Shown in pieces: positions 36,630 to 47,460 of a stretch of 64,000 nt of DNA. The notes below the pieces were generated by a model. The model searched no databases. It was not told the origin of the DNA and was given only the letters and a program-made list of their open reading frames with translations. Made by a program: the position numbers and the translations under genes. The stretch is from Ceratothoa steindachneri (taxonomy: Eukaryota > Arthropoda > Malacostraca > Isopoda > Cymothoidae). The stretch covers positions 65,152,513 to 65,216,512 of the forward strand of contig OZ018330.1 in the NCBI GenBank assembly GCA_963969495.1, written 5' to 3'. Position 1 is the first letter of the stretch. The number at the start of each line of letters is the position of its first letter.

Positions 36630-37270
36630 ATTAAGGTTCTAAATTTTTTCATTAGTGAGTTACAATGGAAATTTCTCTTTGGAAAAACACAAAAATACAA
36701 TAAGAAATACATACATAATCGAAATGTAATATATCTGTGATTGAAAAAGTGCATCCGTTAATCATACATATATATAATTACACTTTTACGGAAAGAAATC
36801 GATAAAAATAATGAAATCATAATTAAGTAATATCAACACCTTAAGCATGATCGCCAAAAGATTAATATTCCGAAAAAAACATGACATTTAGCACCGTTGG
36901 GGGCATCTTCTCGCCACAATCTACAATATATAGATCAAGATCATGTAGTTTCTGCGCCACTCACCAACTACTCTTCATTGTCTTCAAAGTGTGTGTTTTC
37001 TTTGTTTTGTCCTCAAAACTAAGCCAGGCACTCGGACTATAGACATTCTTCTAAAACGTCCACACACCGAGATTGCCGTTACATCCTAGCAGAGAAGGTC
37101 TGGTTTTCTTCACATCAGACAAGCAGCATCTCTAAATAAAAGTATGAAAACTCTTCCACCCGTTCTCACAAGATTATTAGGTAGCCGTTACTTAATATTA
37201 GGGTCAAGTGGTATTAGGTCCGAATCAATACTGCGATGGAATTCTGACACCTAAGGAAGTCTTTTTTATT
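36630..37270. other. No gene recognised
   Basis: AT-rich sequence inside the putative transposon. The 36900-37130 part is less AT-rich but gives no recognisable protein. Confidence 0.4.
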
Positions 37271-37277
37271 CTACACA

Positions 37278-38480
37278 GTGGTAAAATTAATTTCTTGTGC
37301 ATTTCTTTTCAATCTTGACCAAATAATGACTGTCGACTCTACCAATGCTTGTATTCTTAGAAATAAGAAGGATGAGCTATTTAGTTATATTATTGATGAA
37401 GATATAGATATAATATGTGTAATAAAATCATGGGTTAATGAAACTAAATTTAATAACAATGTGATTGACTTTGAACCACAGGGTTATGATACGAGTATGT
37501 ACACAGGTCAAAGGAAAGATAGGCCTGGTGGTGGTTTAATTATTTATATCAGAAAAAGCATTTCTTCAAATCTAAATAATTCTATGAAGCAAGGAGAAAT
37601 TGAGTCACTTTCGATAGATATTAGAGTCAGTAGAAGTATAGGCTAATACACTTGGGAACCTTTTACAGTCACCCGGACAGTCTGATTGTATTGATAAGTT
37701 ATGATCAGGGAAATAAGTAAAGGGTGTGAAGTAGATACACTTATTCTTGATAACTTTAATTTAAATTCTGTGGAATGGGAAAATATGATAGGAAGGGATA
37801 GAACAAGTTCTAAGTTTGTAGAATGCTTTGAGGATAATCTTTTGACTTAATTTGTTAATAAGCCAACAAGGGGTGCCAATTTATTACATCTAGTTCTTTC
37901 AAATGATGATCATTTGGTTCAGGAATTGACTATCGGGGAAGCATAGTGAAGTAGTGATCATCGGATGGATCGTTTTAACTTGGGAATAGTGAAAGGTAGA
38001 ACATCCCAAAATTTCATAAAAACTCCAAATTTTTATAGGGGCGATTACGATTAATTAAGCAACTTGCTAAATCAGATTAAGTGGGATATAGAATTGAGTG
38101 GAAAGAATACATATGAGATGTGGGAGGCTTTTAAGACTATATTAAACATCTTCAGGATCAGTGTATTCCAATGAAGGCTATTAGGAAGAAATGTAGGAAG
38201 ACATTGTGGTGGAATCAGGAAATAGATAGGCAAATTTCTGAGAAGAAAAGGGCATACCAGAGATTACAGAGAGAAAGTACTTTTTATAATTTAAATCATT
38301 ATAGGTCGACCAGAAATGAGCTAAATAAGAGTATTAAGAAGAGCAAAAGAGGGGCAGAAATGAATTTAGCTCAAAATAATAATAAAGATCCAAGAAAATT
38401 CTTTAGTTATTATAGAATCAATAACAAATCTAAAAGTGATAAAATATGGCCTATTTGATATGAAAGGGGTTAAGATTAGT
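37278..38480 (+). pseudogene. CR1/Jockey-like LINE, endonuclease part
   Basis: Frames switch but form an apurinic-type endonuclease. It reads ILRNKKDELFSYIIDEDIDI (37345-37400), ESW-type box KSWVNE, then a long gap to LILDNFNLNSVEWENMIGRD (37740-37800, GDFN altered), KPTRGANLLHLVLSND and SSDHRM (37955-37970, the SDH box). The linker MKAIRKKCRKTLWWNQEIDR to FFSYYRINNKSKSDKI then leads toward RT. The enzyme would nick the target for priming. Multiple stops disable it. Confidence 0.8.
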
Positions 38481-39235
38481 TTTAACACTTTTACGATTTG
38501 TTAATTTTCAAACACAATGTTTTTAATTTTTAAAATGATGCTCACCGATGTGATTTTCAACTTGTTAAACTTGAAACTGCGTCATTTTGCCCCATTACCT
38601 TCAACATTTGTCCTAATATTGGCCTGACTAGTCAACTAATACCATTATTTTGAATGTGGATGCGATCTGCGCATGCGTCTTATGACTTCTTAATCAATGA
38701 CACGTTATATTTCATATATTTCGAACGGCTTTCTTTTTTTATAGTTGATATAGTCTAATGGTGTCCGGTGGCTGTGCTAGTTCGTGATTAAAGGATTCGA
38801 AATGGCAAAAAACCCAGTGCAGATTTTCCGTTATTGTGTTTAAGAGCGCGTTTTTTTCTAATGCTCACATTCGACCTTTTATTTAGAAACTTTTCTGTGC
38901 AAAGTTTTTATTCAAACCAGAGGCCTAACGACAGCAATCGACGTTTGCATTCAAATCCTATGGTAAGCTTTCGAATTGAGATTATTACAAGTTTTTTAAA
39001 AGTTGCGGGGGGGGCAAGCCCCACAATTAAGTGTGGGTATAGGGGTGAAGCCCCACATATGCAGTATTTGTCCTTTTCAGATCTGAAACTCATTTTGCTG
39101 GAAATCCATACTTCCCCTATTATGGAACCTAGATTGATTTTGGGAAAAGTATGCATCTCCGGGGAAAACGAGTATCAAATCTGAAAAGTACACAGAAAAC
39201 TGCATAAGAAAAATACATTTTTAAATTCATTTGCA
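38480..39235. other. Foreign segment interrupting the LINE
   Basis: LINE similarity stops after about 38480 and resumes at 39236. The ~750-bp insert has no recognised protein. It contains a GC-rich hairpin (CCCCACA and TGTGGG around ATTAAG near 39017-39036), and ATTTGATA-like ends in opposite orientation lie near both junctions. A small DNA transposon is possible. Confidence 0.4.
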
Positions 39236-39960
39236 AATATATGTTAGAACGAATCTCTGCCATGAAGGGGTTTTGAAAGAACCTGATGAGGAAATAGTAG
39301 AGGTTCTTAATGATAATTTTTCGTCAGTATTTACGGAACTGAATTCAGATAGATTAATTGACGATAATTCTAGGACAAGGGAAGTAGTGTTTGATACTAT
39401 TAATGTGAACGGAAAAAGTTCTACGACTTATATTGGAGTTAAATACTAGTAAGGCATCTAGCCCAGACAAAATTGATTCTCCGTTACTCAAAAAAGGGGT
39501 AGATAGTATTGCAGTAGCTCTTGAGAAGAAATATATTAGATCACTAGGGTTTGGAAAAATACCTAACGATTGGAAATTAGCGAATGTAGTAATCGAATAG
39601 TTTGCCACCTGAGACAGTAGACAATCCAAACTTGATGTTTTTAAATGCAGATTAGATGATTATATTGAAGAGGGAAGGGTAATTCTGGACTTATTCCTGT
39701 GGATGCAGTTTTTTATTTTATTATATTATGCGTGATTTGGATTTTAACTTGCCTTGATGATGATGATGCCTTTTGTTTTTTACTCATTTCAGTGGATGTT
39801 CAAATTTTATATAGTAGATGCATGATCTGACACAATCTGATACAATCCTATGGGGGTATTTTGTGGGTGGGTTTTGAGAGATGCGGATGACCTTTGATAA
39901 GCCCTTGTGGCTTTTGTCATCTGTGAAATTGTTATGTTATGTTATGTTAACAGTGAAAAT
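39236..39960 (+). pseudogene. CR1/Jockey-like LINE, RT start and 3' end
   Basis: The sequence resumes with EGVLKEPDEEIVEVLNDNF and SSVFTELN, then frame changes to NTSKASSPDKI and GFGKIPNDWKLANVV, which begin the RT domain. It jumps directly to a C-terminal tail (KLDVFKCRLDDYIEEGRVI) near 39630-39680, so most of the RT is deleted. The 3' untranslated region ends with (TTATG)3 near 39930-39949, a simple tandem tail as in many LINEs. Confidence 0.75.
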
Positions 39961-40582
39961 TGAAAAACAATGCACAAGAAATGAATTATACCACAGTGTA
40001 AAGGAAAAAACAATATTAGTTGTGTGAATTCTATTGAAAATAGATATAAATAGAGTATTTCAGTCCCTTGGCAACGTATACCAGTCAATCAGACTCATAA
40101 TTTTAATTCCTAGAGCTACGTTACCACAATCTCATAGCATTTTTTTAGTTAGTAATTACATCAGTTATGGACTAAATGCTCACATATTATTCTCAACCAT
40201 ATAGATCACCTTTTTTCCCTATTGTTCCTCGTTAACGAACATGGGCTGTGTGTGGATCACTATATACTAGGTATTCATTTAACATATAGCAAATATGACT
40301 TAATTTCAAAGATTTGGTGACATAGCTTATAGTGAGTAGGGGTTCCATGAGGTAGTCAAATGGCTTATTAGCATAGTTTTCGAGGAACTTGCCCCAACGT
40401 TCATTGGTGAGTGAGTGTTATACTCTATCTAGGTAGATTTTTGGGGGGAGTTGTTTTATCCCCACTGGCGTTCTCCTCTATTTTGAAATTTTGAAATGAA
40501 TATAAACCAAGAGTGAATAAAGTTTACAACGGTTTGTGAAAGTTACATATTTATTAAAGAAAATTATTTTTTTTAATTTACA
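39961..40582. other. No gene recognised
   Basis: AT-rich sequence between the LINE tail and the SINE pair. Confidence 0.4.
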
Positions 40583-40746
40583 AGATATGTGAGTGTGGAT
40601 AAGTTGGTGAGCGTGGGGTCGGACTGCTGTCTGTGCATGGGTTCGAACCTTACCGGTGCCAAACTGAAATTTGTGTCCTTTGCTGTGTGGCTTAAAATCA
40701 CTTACATGTCACCCTGATACCCAAAATCCATTTTAACTGCATCAAA
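40583..40746 (+). repeat. tRNA-derived SINE, plus-strand copy
   Basis: Contains a B-box GGGTTCGAACC at 40639-40649 and a diverged A-box about 40 bp before it. A tRNA-unrelated body follows, ending ATTTTAACTGCATCAA. It is about 85% identical to the inverted copy at 40874-41038. Too diverged and too long for a functional tRNA gene. Confidence 0.75.
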
Positions 40747-40873
40747 GAAAAGTTCTGGGGATCTGCGTGGGCCTCTAGCAGTGCTAGTATAAGATCCCTC
40801 ACCAGCACCGCCAACGCGCCTGCCCCGAACATCGAAGGCAGACATACGAGTATGCCTACAGGTGCATTAAGGC

Positions 40874-41038
40874 TTGATGCAGTTCAATTGGATTCTGGGA
40901 ATCAGGGTGATATGTAAGTGATTTTAAGCCACCCGGCAAATGACACAAATTTCAATTTGGCACTGGTAAGGCTAGAACCCATGCACATACAGCATTCCGA
41001 CTCCACACTTGCCACTTTATCCATTCAGCCACCATCTC
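40874..41038 (-). repeat. tRNA-derived SINE, minus-strand copy
   Basis: On the minus strand it begins GGAGATGGTGGCTGAATGGA, an A-box-like start, followed by GGGTTCTAGCC as the B-box. It is arranged tail to tail with the plus copy, with a 127-bp spacer. Confidence 0.75.
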
Positions 41039-41081
41039 CCTATATTAATTTAAGCAATCTACAAATAGGCGAAAGGTCAAG

Positions 41082-41171
41082 ATGGACAGAAGTGTCAAGA
41101 TTGTAATCATTGCTTCTGTTATTGGGTCTTTATCAGAAGGTCCTATAAATTATGATGCATGCATTTCGCAG
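41082..41171 (+). CDS. Candidate first exon of spliced gene
   Basis: ATG at 41082 follows GTCAAG and opens 30 codons (MDRSVKIVIIASVIGSLSEG and ten more) ending at CAG before a GTGAAT donor, phase 0. The next exon begins phase 0. The match of phases is the main support. The start lies only 44 bp after the SINE, so this may be a chance frame. Confidence 0.35.
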
Positions 41172-41353
41172 GTGAATTTTCTCATATTTGTATTTGTCTT
41201 GTATCATATCAAATAAATGTTGATATTGATGGTGATGCATATCTAAAGACAGATCATACATTTTATTATGTTAGGTGAAAAGCTAATAATTACTATCATG
41301 ACTGCTGCATTCAAATGATAATAATATTGTTAATCCTTGTTTTTATATTCTAG

Positions 41354-41485
41354 AATTATTTGGCAGAAGTCGATGATGATGCTCTCAAGACACACCTCAC
41401 TCTTCTGCAACAAGAGATAAGGAAGGCAGCACTAGATCTCCAGCTCTGCCAAAGAAAACTGAGAGGACATTTTCCTATAGGCAAG
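41354..41485 (+). CDS. Internal exon of spliced gene
   Basis: The exon lies between acceptor TATTCTAG and donor GTTTGA, giving 44 codons in phase 0. It encodes a charged helical segment (NYLAEVDDDALKTHLTLLQQ, then EIRKAALDLQLCQRKLRGHF). The donor is weak. The next recognised exon needs phase 2 input at its best acceptor, so a small exon is missing in 41490-41880, the donor is elsewhere, or the gene is damaged. Confidence 0.55.
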
Positions 41486-41886
41486 GTTTGAAGTATGATC
41501 CGAAGGTCTCAGTCAGGAACATACTTTCAGAATTCCCAGTATTGAGCTATATGAAGTTTGCGAGTATATTCTTTACTTTTATCTGCTCTAATTTCTTCCT
41601 TTTTACTACTGTGCGTTTTATAGTGTTATTTTTATATTATGCTGCATGTAACTGCATATGTAAAATATGTATTATTGCTCATTTGCCAATTTTTGAAGGC
41701 ATAGAATATTAACTGTCTTTACTCATCCGTCCAGAATTTTTGGCTAACTTAGTCCTTTTTAAAATGAAGTGATCTGATATTGCTTTTATTTAATATGATT
41801 GTATTAAGTGATTTGTTTTACTGAGATAAAGTTATGATTGAATTCATTTATTGATTTTTTTCAACTTACAATTGAGGCTAACTTAG

Positions 41887-42044
41887 AAAATGTTGGCTGC
41901 CAGAAGAGGATGCCTGGAAAAAACTACATACCTCTCTTGTTCATTTAATGAAGTTCGCCAAGCAGCGATGCAAGAGCCTCAAACTACATTATAGGAAGTA
42001 CACAGAGAACTTATACAGTGCTGTAAATGAACAACAGAGGAAAG
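41887..42044 (+). CDS. Internal exon of spliced gene
   Basis: From acceptor AACTTAG to donor GTAACC. It reads WLPEEDAWKKLHTSLVHLMK, then FAKQRCKSLKLHYRKYTENL and YSAVNEQQRK, basic and helical. It ends with one base of a Glu codon completed exactly by the next exon. The acceptor may instead be the CCAG at 41899-41902. Confidence 0.6.
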
Positions 42045-42584
42045 GTAACCCATGTATATTATACACAAATACAATACATATATATAATAAAAAATATAAC
42101 TAAATAAAAAGTAAAATAATAAATAAATGAGTAAATAAAAAATATATTGCCATAGCAGGGCATAATCATCTCCCTGGCATTTACGTAGGTTAGTCTAATG
42201 CATATTTGGTCTCAGTTTTGGCATTCCAAATACATATACTGTTTTTCATTGTTGGTGGGCAGCAGATTGCCATATCTGATATTTCTGTCCTTCATCCTTT
42301 ATTTTCTAGTCCCTCTCTCTCATCCTCATTTCTAGATATGCATGTATGTGTAATAAAGGCCTCTCCCAACTCTCACAACCTACTTCTTTCTGATGCATGT
42401 GTGTGTGTGTATCAGCATAAACATTTTTTTCACAATGCTTTACTTTTTGTTGTGTACAGTTCTACAAGTATTGTGGTCTTGTACCTTGGGTCAATCGAGC
42501 AGTGCTACATATATAATCTACTCATGCATTCATTTTTAGTTTTATAAACAGTTGTGTATCATTAATGCCTAATTTGTATTCCAG

Positions 42585-42667
42585 AGATTGGATTGGTGTT
42601 TGCTGTGCAACTAATCCCGTCACTCCTCAGAGAGGATGAACAAATGATTTTAGATGACAGCGGTGAG
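42585..42667 (+). CDS. Internal exon of spliced gene
   Basis: From TTCCAG to GTATGT. With the carried base it gives 28 codons: EIGLVFAVQLIPSLLREDEQ then MILDDSGE. Phase 1 in and phase 0 out, both matching the neighbours. The following intron contains an 80-bp (TA)n array. Confidence 0.7.
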
Positions 42668-42955
42668 GTATGTTTCCCATTGTCTTTATCTTTTTTGTTT
42701 TTATTATGCAGTTTCCAACTAAAATAAAATAAAATGGGAGGATTTTTCACTTTTCATGGTATTTTTCTTCTAGTTCTCACCATCTGCTTTATGTATTGCA
42801 AATTTCTTTCGAGGTCTTTATTTCTCAACGTTTTTAATTATTTTATAAATACATTAAGCAACTTGATAACTTTTTCTCACAGTTATTTTCTAGGCTTTAG
42901 TTCGGCCTCTTACACAGAATATATATATTTTTCCTTTCGTAACCGCATATACATA

Positions 42956-42960
42956 CAGTA

Positions 42961-43036
<76 letters not shown>
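42956..43036. repeat. (TA)n microsatellite in intron
   Basis: About 80 bp, followed by (TTTA)3. It lies 35 bp before the terminal-exon acceptor. Confidence 0.95.
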
Positions 43037-43041
<5 letters not shown>

Positions 43042-43071
43042 TTATTTATTGAACATATTTTACTATCACAG

Positions 43072-43335
43072 AATATCAAGGCACCTCTTCCAGTGTTGGT
43101 TATGGATCAGGGAGGGTTTCAACTAAATATTAATGGGGCGCCAATTCTCATAAGAAAAACCGTAAAATTCGCCACAGCTTTTGAAACTCTCCTCCATTCA
43201 TTTTGGGTATTTGGAATTGAATACCCAAAGGAACTTCAGAGAACGATGGTATTTGTTGAAAAATATATTTTTAACCTCGGCTCGAAAATTACAAGGCTCG
43301 TATCATCATGGGGCAAAAAGCTTGGGCATGCCTAG
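43072..43335 (+). CDS. Terminal exon of spliced gene, unknown protein family
   Basis: From acceptor TATCACAG, 87 codons to a TAG. It reads NIKAPLPVLVMDQGGFQLNI, then a segment with FETLLHSFWVFGIEYPKELQ and TMVFVEKYIFNLGSKITRLV. A hydrophobic-aromatic stretch ending in YPKxLxxTxxFxxKYI resembles C-terminal segments of uncharacterised animal proteins with many family members, often multicopy, but I cannot name the family. A polyadenylation signal AATAAA lies at 43624-43629. Together the exons give a probable helical intracellular protein without a recognised catalytic motif. Being inside inverted termini, it may be transposon-encoded. Confidence 0.65.
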   Translation, partial: NIKAPLPVLVMDQGGFQLNINGAPILIRKTVKFATAFETLLHSFWVFGIEYPKELQRTMVFVEKYIFNLGSKITRLVSSWGKKLGHA

Positions 43336-43352
43336 GTTAGGTTAGGTTAGGC
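43333..43352 (+). repeat. Short interstitial TTAGG run
   Basis: TAGGTTAGGTTAGGTTAGG starts at the stop codon of the gene. It gives three to four units of the arthropod telomere repeat, which could be chance or a small repair patch. Confidence 0.7.
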
Positions 43353-43725
43353 TGAAAGGGTATTTATTTGCTATAGATTTTGTTTTATATGAGCTACTGC
43401 TTTTCTTATTTGTTTAATCTGTTTTTTTTATTCAATGGAAGATTTTATGTAATCATTAATATTTTTTAGATGACAATCAAGAATTTACTTAGATTCTTAG
43501 TTTTGGGATGTTTTTTTAAAGATTTTATTGTTTGATTTATTTTCCATAACATTGTAAAACATTTATTTTTGTTGATACAAATAATTAGATTTTTCTTTAT
43601 ATTTAGTCATTCTGAATATTTGTAATAAATATGTTATAAAATTTGTATATATTGGTTGTTTCCTTTTACTTGACAATGGTAGTTATGCTGGGAAAACAAA
43701 ATGACCTAAAAAAGTTGGAGTAAAG

Positions 43726-43890
43726 GGGTAAATATGGGGTGTAACTTCACCTTATGAAGAAAAGGGCATAATATAATATAATTTACCGATATTGGAAAGG
43801 GTAAATATGGGCTGTAACTTAACCGTATGAAAATAGGGCAAAATGCAGTCTAATTTGCCCATCTTGGAAAAGGGTAAATCGCGATCTCAT
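43726..43890 (+). repeat. 73-bp subterminal tandem repeats
   Basis: GGGTAAATATGGG(G/C)TGTAACTT recurs at 43726 and 43799, and GGGTAAATC at 43872, with exact 73-bp spacing. Subterminal repeats of this kind are common transposase-binding sites in DNA transposons. Confidence 0.75.
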
Positions 43891-43969
43891 TTATCCGTAA
43901 AAGTGTATTTGGGACACTAAGTTTACCCCCTTCTTACCTTTATTTTACCCATTTTTTCTTACAGTGTAG

Positions 43970-46309
43970 GCTGAAGTAGCGAGGAGAAGAGAGTGCATTT
44001 TAAATTGAGAATCGTAGTAAGTACCAGAAATCATGACAAGACCAATTCTTTCCCCTCTCTGTAAAAGATTCACAGCCTAGACCCACCTGACTTCCTTCCC
44101 TTGTAAATATGACTTACATTGCTTCGATGAAGCATGGTACGCTTGTCACAATTCACACACTTGACTCTCCAATGATACAGCTTTATCGTGCAAAGTCTTA
44201 GATCAGATTGCGGGTTGAACTGCCTTTTCACGCCAACAAGTTCTATTAGTCTGGTCAAAGCGGTTGCAGTTATAACAGAAGGAATAATTTACACAATAGC
44301 AATGCCTGCCAGTTCGTATGTAATTAGCGTTTCTGTCACAGTTGAGCTTCAATAAAAAGTGTAGAAGTGGGTCTCGTTTCCCCTCCCTGCTCTCTGATCA
44401 CACAAAACGAGTTGATTGTCTACTGGTCGGCTAGCCATTCTCGGATGTCTTCTGGTGACTAGTTAACGATTTTTTCAAAGAGACTACTCCTTTTATGAAG
44501 TTCATGGTAGAGTGTGGAGTGATTTGCAACGCAAGGCAGCGAGAGTCCGAAGGGTACTCATAATGGTTGCCAGGTCAGGTTCAGCAATCTCAGTGTCGCT
44601 ATCGAGAATCCTAGTTAATGCGTTAGGCTGGAACATATTTCCTTTGGACAGCATTTTTTTATCAGTAACGCGAATTGCGTGGAATCGCTTAATACGACGG
44701 GCTCAAAGTAGCCAAGTGCATCTCGATGAGGTGCGCCGATGTTCCAGAGACTCCACCCTAGTTAAAACATATTCCTTTACGAGTATTTGCACCAACTTTT
44801 CATCAAGATAATATCATGCGTTTACTAACCTATATTATACTGTAGTTATTTAGTTTGTATAAACATGCTAAAACATTAAAAGATATTATTATTGCAAATG
44901 ATTATATTACTGAGCTTCGAAGTTAATGAAAGTTCGTTGTATACCTAAATCTATCAAAAATACTCCCCATTTCTGTTTACATATACGGTTTATCGCTTTT
45001 TTTGAAGCAAGCCCACGATAGATACATTCCTTTGCTTTTAAGATTATAATTTCGTCATCTTTTCATTCCTTTCACATTTTGAAGTTTTCTGAAAAAGGCT
45101 ACAAAAGACCTCAAGGTGAGTGAAAGGACGCGATGGCAAATTGAAAGCGTAAGCTATGGGCGATATGCAAACCACATCATCGTCTCGTGGACAGCATACA
45201 CACACGTACGCACGCGAGCACACTTGTGACATTGCATATAAGTCTCTAATTGAGTTTCTACCCTAGCCTTAACCCAAGAGACAAAGAAATTAATCAGGGC
45301 GACCCGCCTACAGTTTCGAACAAAAAAATAAATACACTTCTTCGGATAGGACTGGGGGCCGCTCCACATCCACGACAAGAAAGTGGTGGTATTGAATAAA
45401 CTTTTCTGAACACAGCACTAAAATATTGGGTATTTTAACAGTAGATTACTGGTATTGATGAGGAGCGTACCCCAGAACTGTCCAATACATGGTCGAAGGG
45501 GCTTACCATAAATATAATAAAGGCATTCTAAGCCTATGTCATTGAAGTGTAATTAATATAACATTAAATACACACCAGTGGTGTAGGTGTCTTGTTATTA
45601 ATTCGATTAATTAATTAGAGTATATAGTAAATGTTTCATATTCATCCAAGGAGTAATGCAAAAATCTAATCTAAAGTGTTCCTGATCCCGAAAGTATTAA
45701 TTTCAACAACTGACTTCTTAAAATAAATTGTAAGACGTCAGCAACAATAGAAAACTTTAAATACATAGCCAGCAATTAATGTCCGACCAACTCAGGATTG
45801 AAGAATCAATATACATATATGAAATCCTTAAAACCAAGTCTGAATTCAGATAATTCGTCTGTTCCTCTTTATGTTCTGAAAAAAACACAGCCTACATACT
45901 AAACCATACTCGCTATTATTATTCAAATATTCGTCAGTTGAAATATTTCATCGCTTAGTGTTAAGGTATGTTCTAAATTATAATTATCAAAAACTTTGTA
46001 TATTACCTATGTAATAATTATATATTTAAACTGTTCAAATATTGCATACAGTGAATTTTTCATTTACCCTAATTTCTATAGTTATTAAAATCCACTCATG
46101 TATGTATAAGTAATCTAAAGCTATTTCTCCCATTTTTGTTAATTTTGCAAAGGAGCTGTCAAATACTCCATAGGAACCGGGAGCTGAGCGCACAAGCTCG
46201 AATCGTTATTACTCTGAATAAATGGATTTAGAAAAATGCTTGGATTATTTTTCGTCATTGGCTTCATATTGAAAATTAAATTGCCCCTCGCCGGCCATTC
46301 ACCTCACCA

Positions 46310-46310
<1 letters not shown>
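43970..46310. other. No gene recognised
   Basis: Intermediate-GC to 45.4 kb, then AT-rich. Open frames at 44070-44258, 44512-44811 and 45044-45378 show no domain or splice context. Confidence 0.4.
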
Positions 46311-46354
<44 letters not shown>

Positions 46355-46379
46355 TATATATATATATATATATATATAT
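46311..46379. repeat. (TA)n microsatellite
   Basis: About 69 bp with one G, just beyond the 3' end of the minus-strand Penelope element. Confidence 0.95.
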
Positions 46380-46469
46380 CACATGAACTGTTGAGCTTTT
46401 TTCAAATCGTAGTTTCAATAGGAAGGTGAAAACCAAGCACGCTATTGATAAAAGCATCTTTATTTGTCT

Positions 46470-46510
46470 GGGTTTGAATGTTTCGAGGTTCTAGCCCCTT
46501 CATCGGCACT
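46470..46510 (-). ncRNA. Hammerhead-like motif beside Penelope element
   Basis: On the minus strand: CCGATGA, a 4-bp helix GGGG/CCUC with loop CTAGAA, then GAAAC. This matches the core order CUGANGA - helix II - GAAA with one core substitution (U to C). It lies about 120 bp downstream of the Penelope coding end. Confidence 0.4.
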
Positions 46511-46623
46511 AAGAAACTAAGATAGTAGTAAATGGTTAAAATTTCTAGTTTTCATAAAATACTAAAATTTATTAGTGTAATTTTGGATAAGCTACTTAAT
46601 AAAAGAATAAAATTTTCAATAAT

Positions 46624-47460
46624 TCATGATACAATATAAAGATTGGATGCAGTTTGATTTATATTTAAATTACTCGTAGGTTTAAGTTTTAGGATGTAAA
46701 GTGATTCTAATATCCGTAGTTCGTTGAGATGGGGAATATGACTCTAAGTATTTGAAAATTATCCATATTAATTTCAGACTTTGATGTGATCTCGTATGGA
46801 CTAGGGGGGTCTGGTTTGTTTAGAATCACCCCCGTTTGGGTCGCCCTTCCCCGATGCTGCTCGATGCGACAATGGATTGACCTCATGGTCGAACCAATAT
46901 AAGATGAATCGCAAGATCCACAACTATATTTATAAATTACAGAGGAACGGCAAGGGAATGGAATTCGGTCTTTATAGCTGAAATAAAATCCAATAATGTG
47001 CCCATTTTTTAACATGAATTTTGGGTCGAGATTCGGATAGAATTTATTTAGAGTCTTCTTAATTTCATTTACAAAGTCGTTTGATTTTTTACCAAAGTAT
47101 GGGAGACTAAAGAAAATGGATAATTTCTCTACAGTATTTTATGTTGAACTTTTTGATAGAGAGCATTAAGAAACTATTTAATATGTTTTCCATTAATGAG
47201 TCAGGGTAGCCATTATTTTTTAAGAAAGTTTTTAGATAAGAGAATTCTAAATGCAGCAGTCTATATGAACATATATTGTAGCCTCGATGAATAAGAGTTT
47301 TTATCGAGGATAACATAAGGTTTTCTGGCATGAAACTAAAGAGGATTGCGCCTAAACCTGTAAATGTAGGCTTCCTATATATATAGGCAATAATATTTAG
47401 GAGAAATAACAATAAATTATTTGTCTTATTATATTACTCAGACCTTTCAGACGCCAAAAC
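46624..47460 (-). pseudogene. Penelope-like element: RT C-terminal part plus GIY-YIG endonuclease
   Basis: Minus-strand reading gives YRKPTFTGLGAILFSFMPEN, then LIHRGYNICSYRLLHLEFSY (RT thumb side). After a frame change come LPYFGKKSNDF and LDPKFMLKNGHIIGFYFSYK, then the nuclease VIYKYSCGSCDSSYIGSTMR with the CxxC pair and YIG box, HCRIEQHRGRA. After one more frameshift near 46735 comes ELRILESLYILKLKP to the stop at 46624. Order and spacing match the 3' half of Penelope-like elements. At least two frameshifts inactivate it, and the RT catalytic core is absent or beyond recognition upstream. Confidence 0.85.

Larger units (their letters stand above)
36468..43964. mobile_element. Putative 7.5-kb DNA transposon with diverged terminal inverted repeats
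   Basis: The left end (CAGTATTAAAAATGCGGGGT) and the reverse complement of the right end (CTGTAAGAAAAAATGGGTAA) align with gaps. Both have a CGATTTACCCTTT block about 90-105 bp inside. Both are flanked by TGTA (36464-36467 and 43965-43968), a possible 4-bp target duplication. An alternative right terminus, CACTGTAAG, would be CACTA-like. The right end has 73-bp subterminal tandem repeats. A spliced gene ends 630 bp inside it. A LINE and two SINEs are nested within. No DDE transposase was recognised, so the family is uncertain. Confidence 0.45.

Noticed and set aside
40583..40660. tRNA gene from the GGTTCGAACC box
   Set aside because: A-box spacing, lack of a cloverleaf and the inverted second copy show a tRNA-derived SINE.
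15735..44550. Similarity between 15.74 kb and 44.50 kb (ATGGTAGAGTG)
   Set aside because: Only a short shared string. The flanks do not align, so it is not evidence for a common element.
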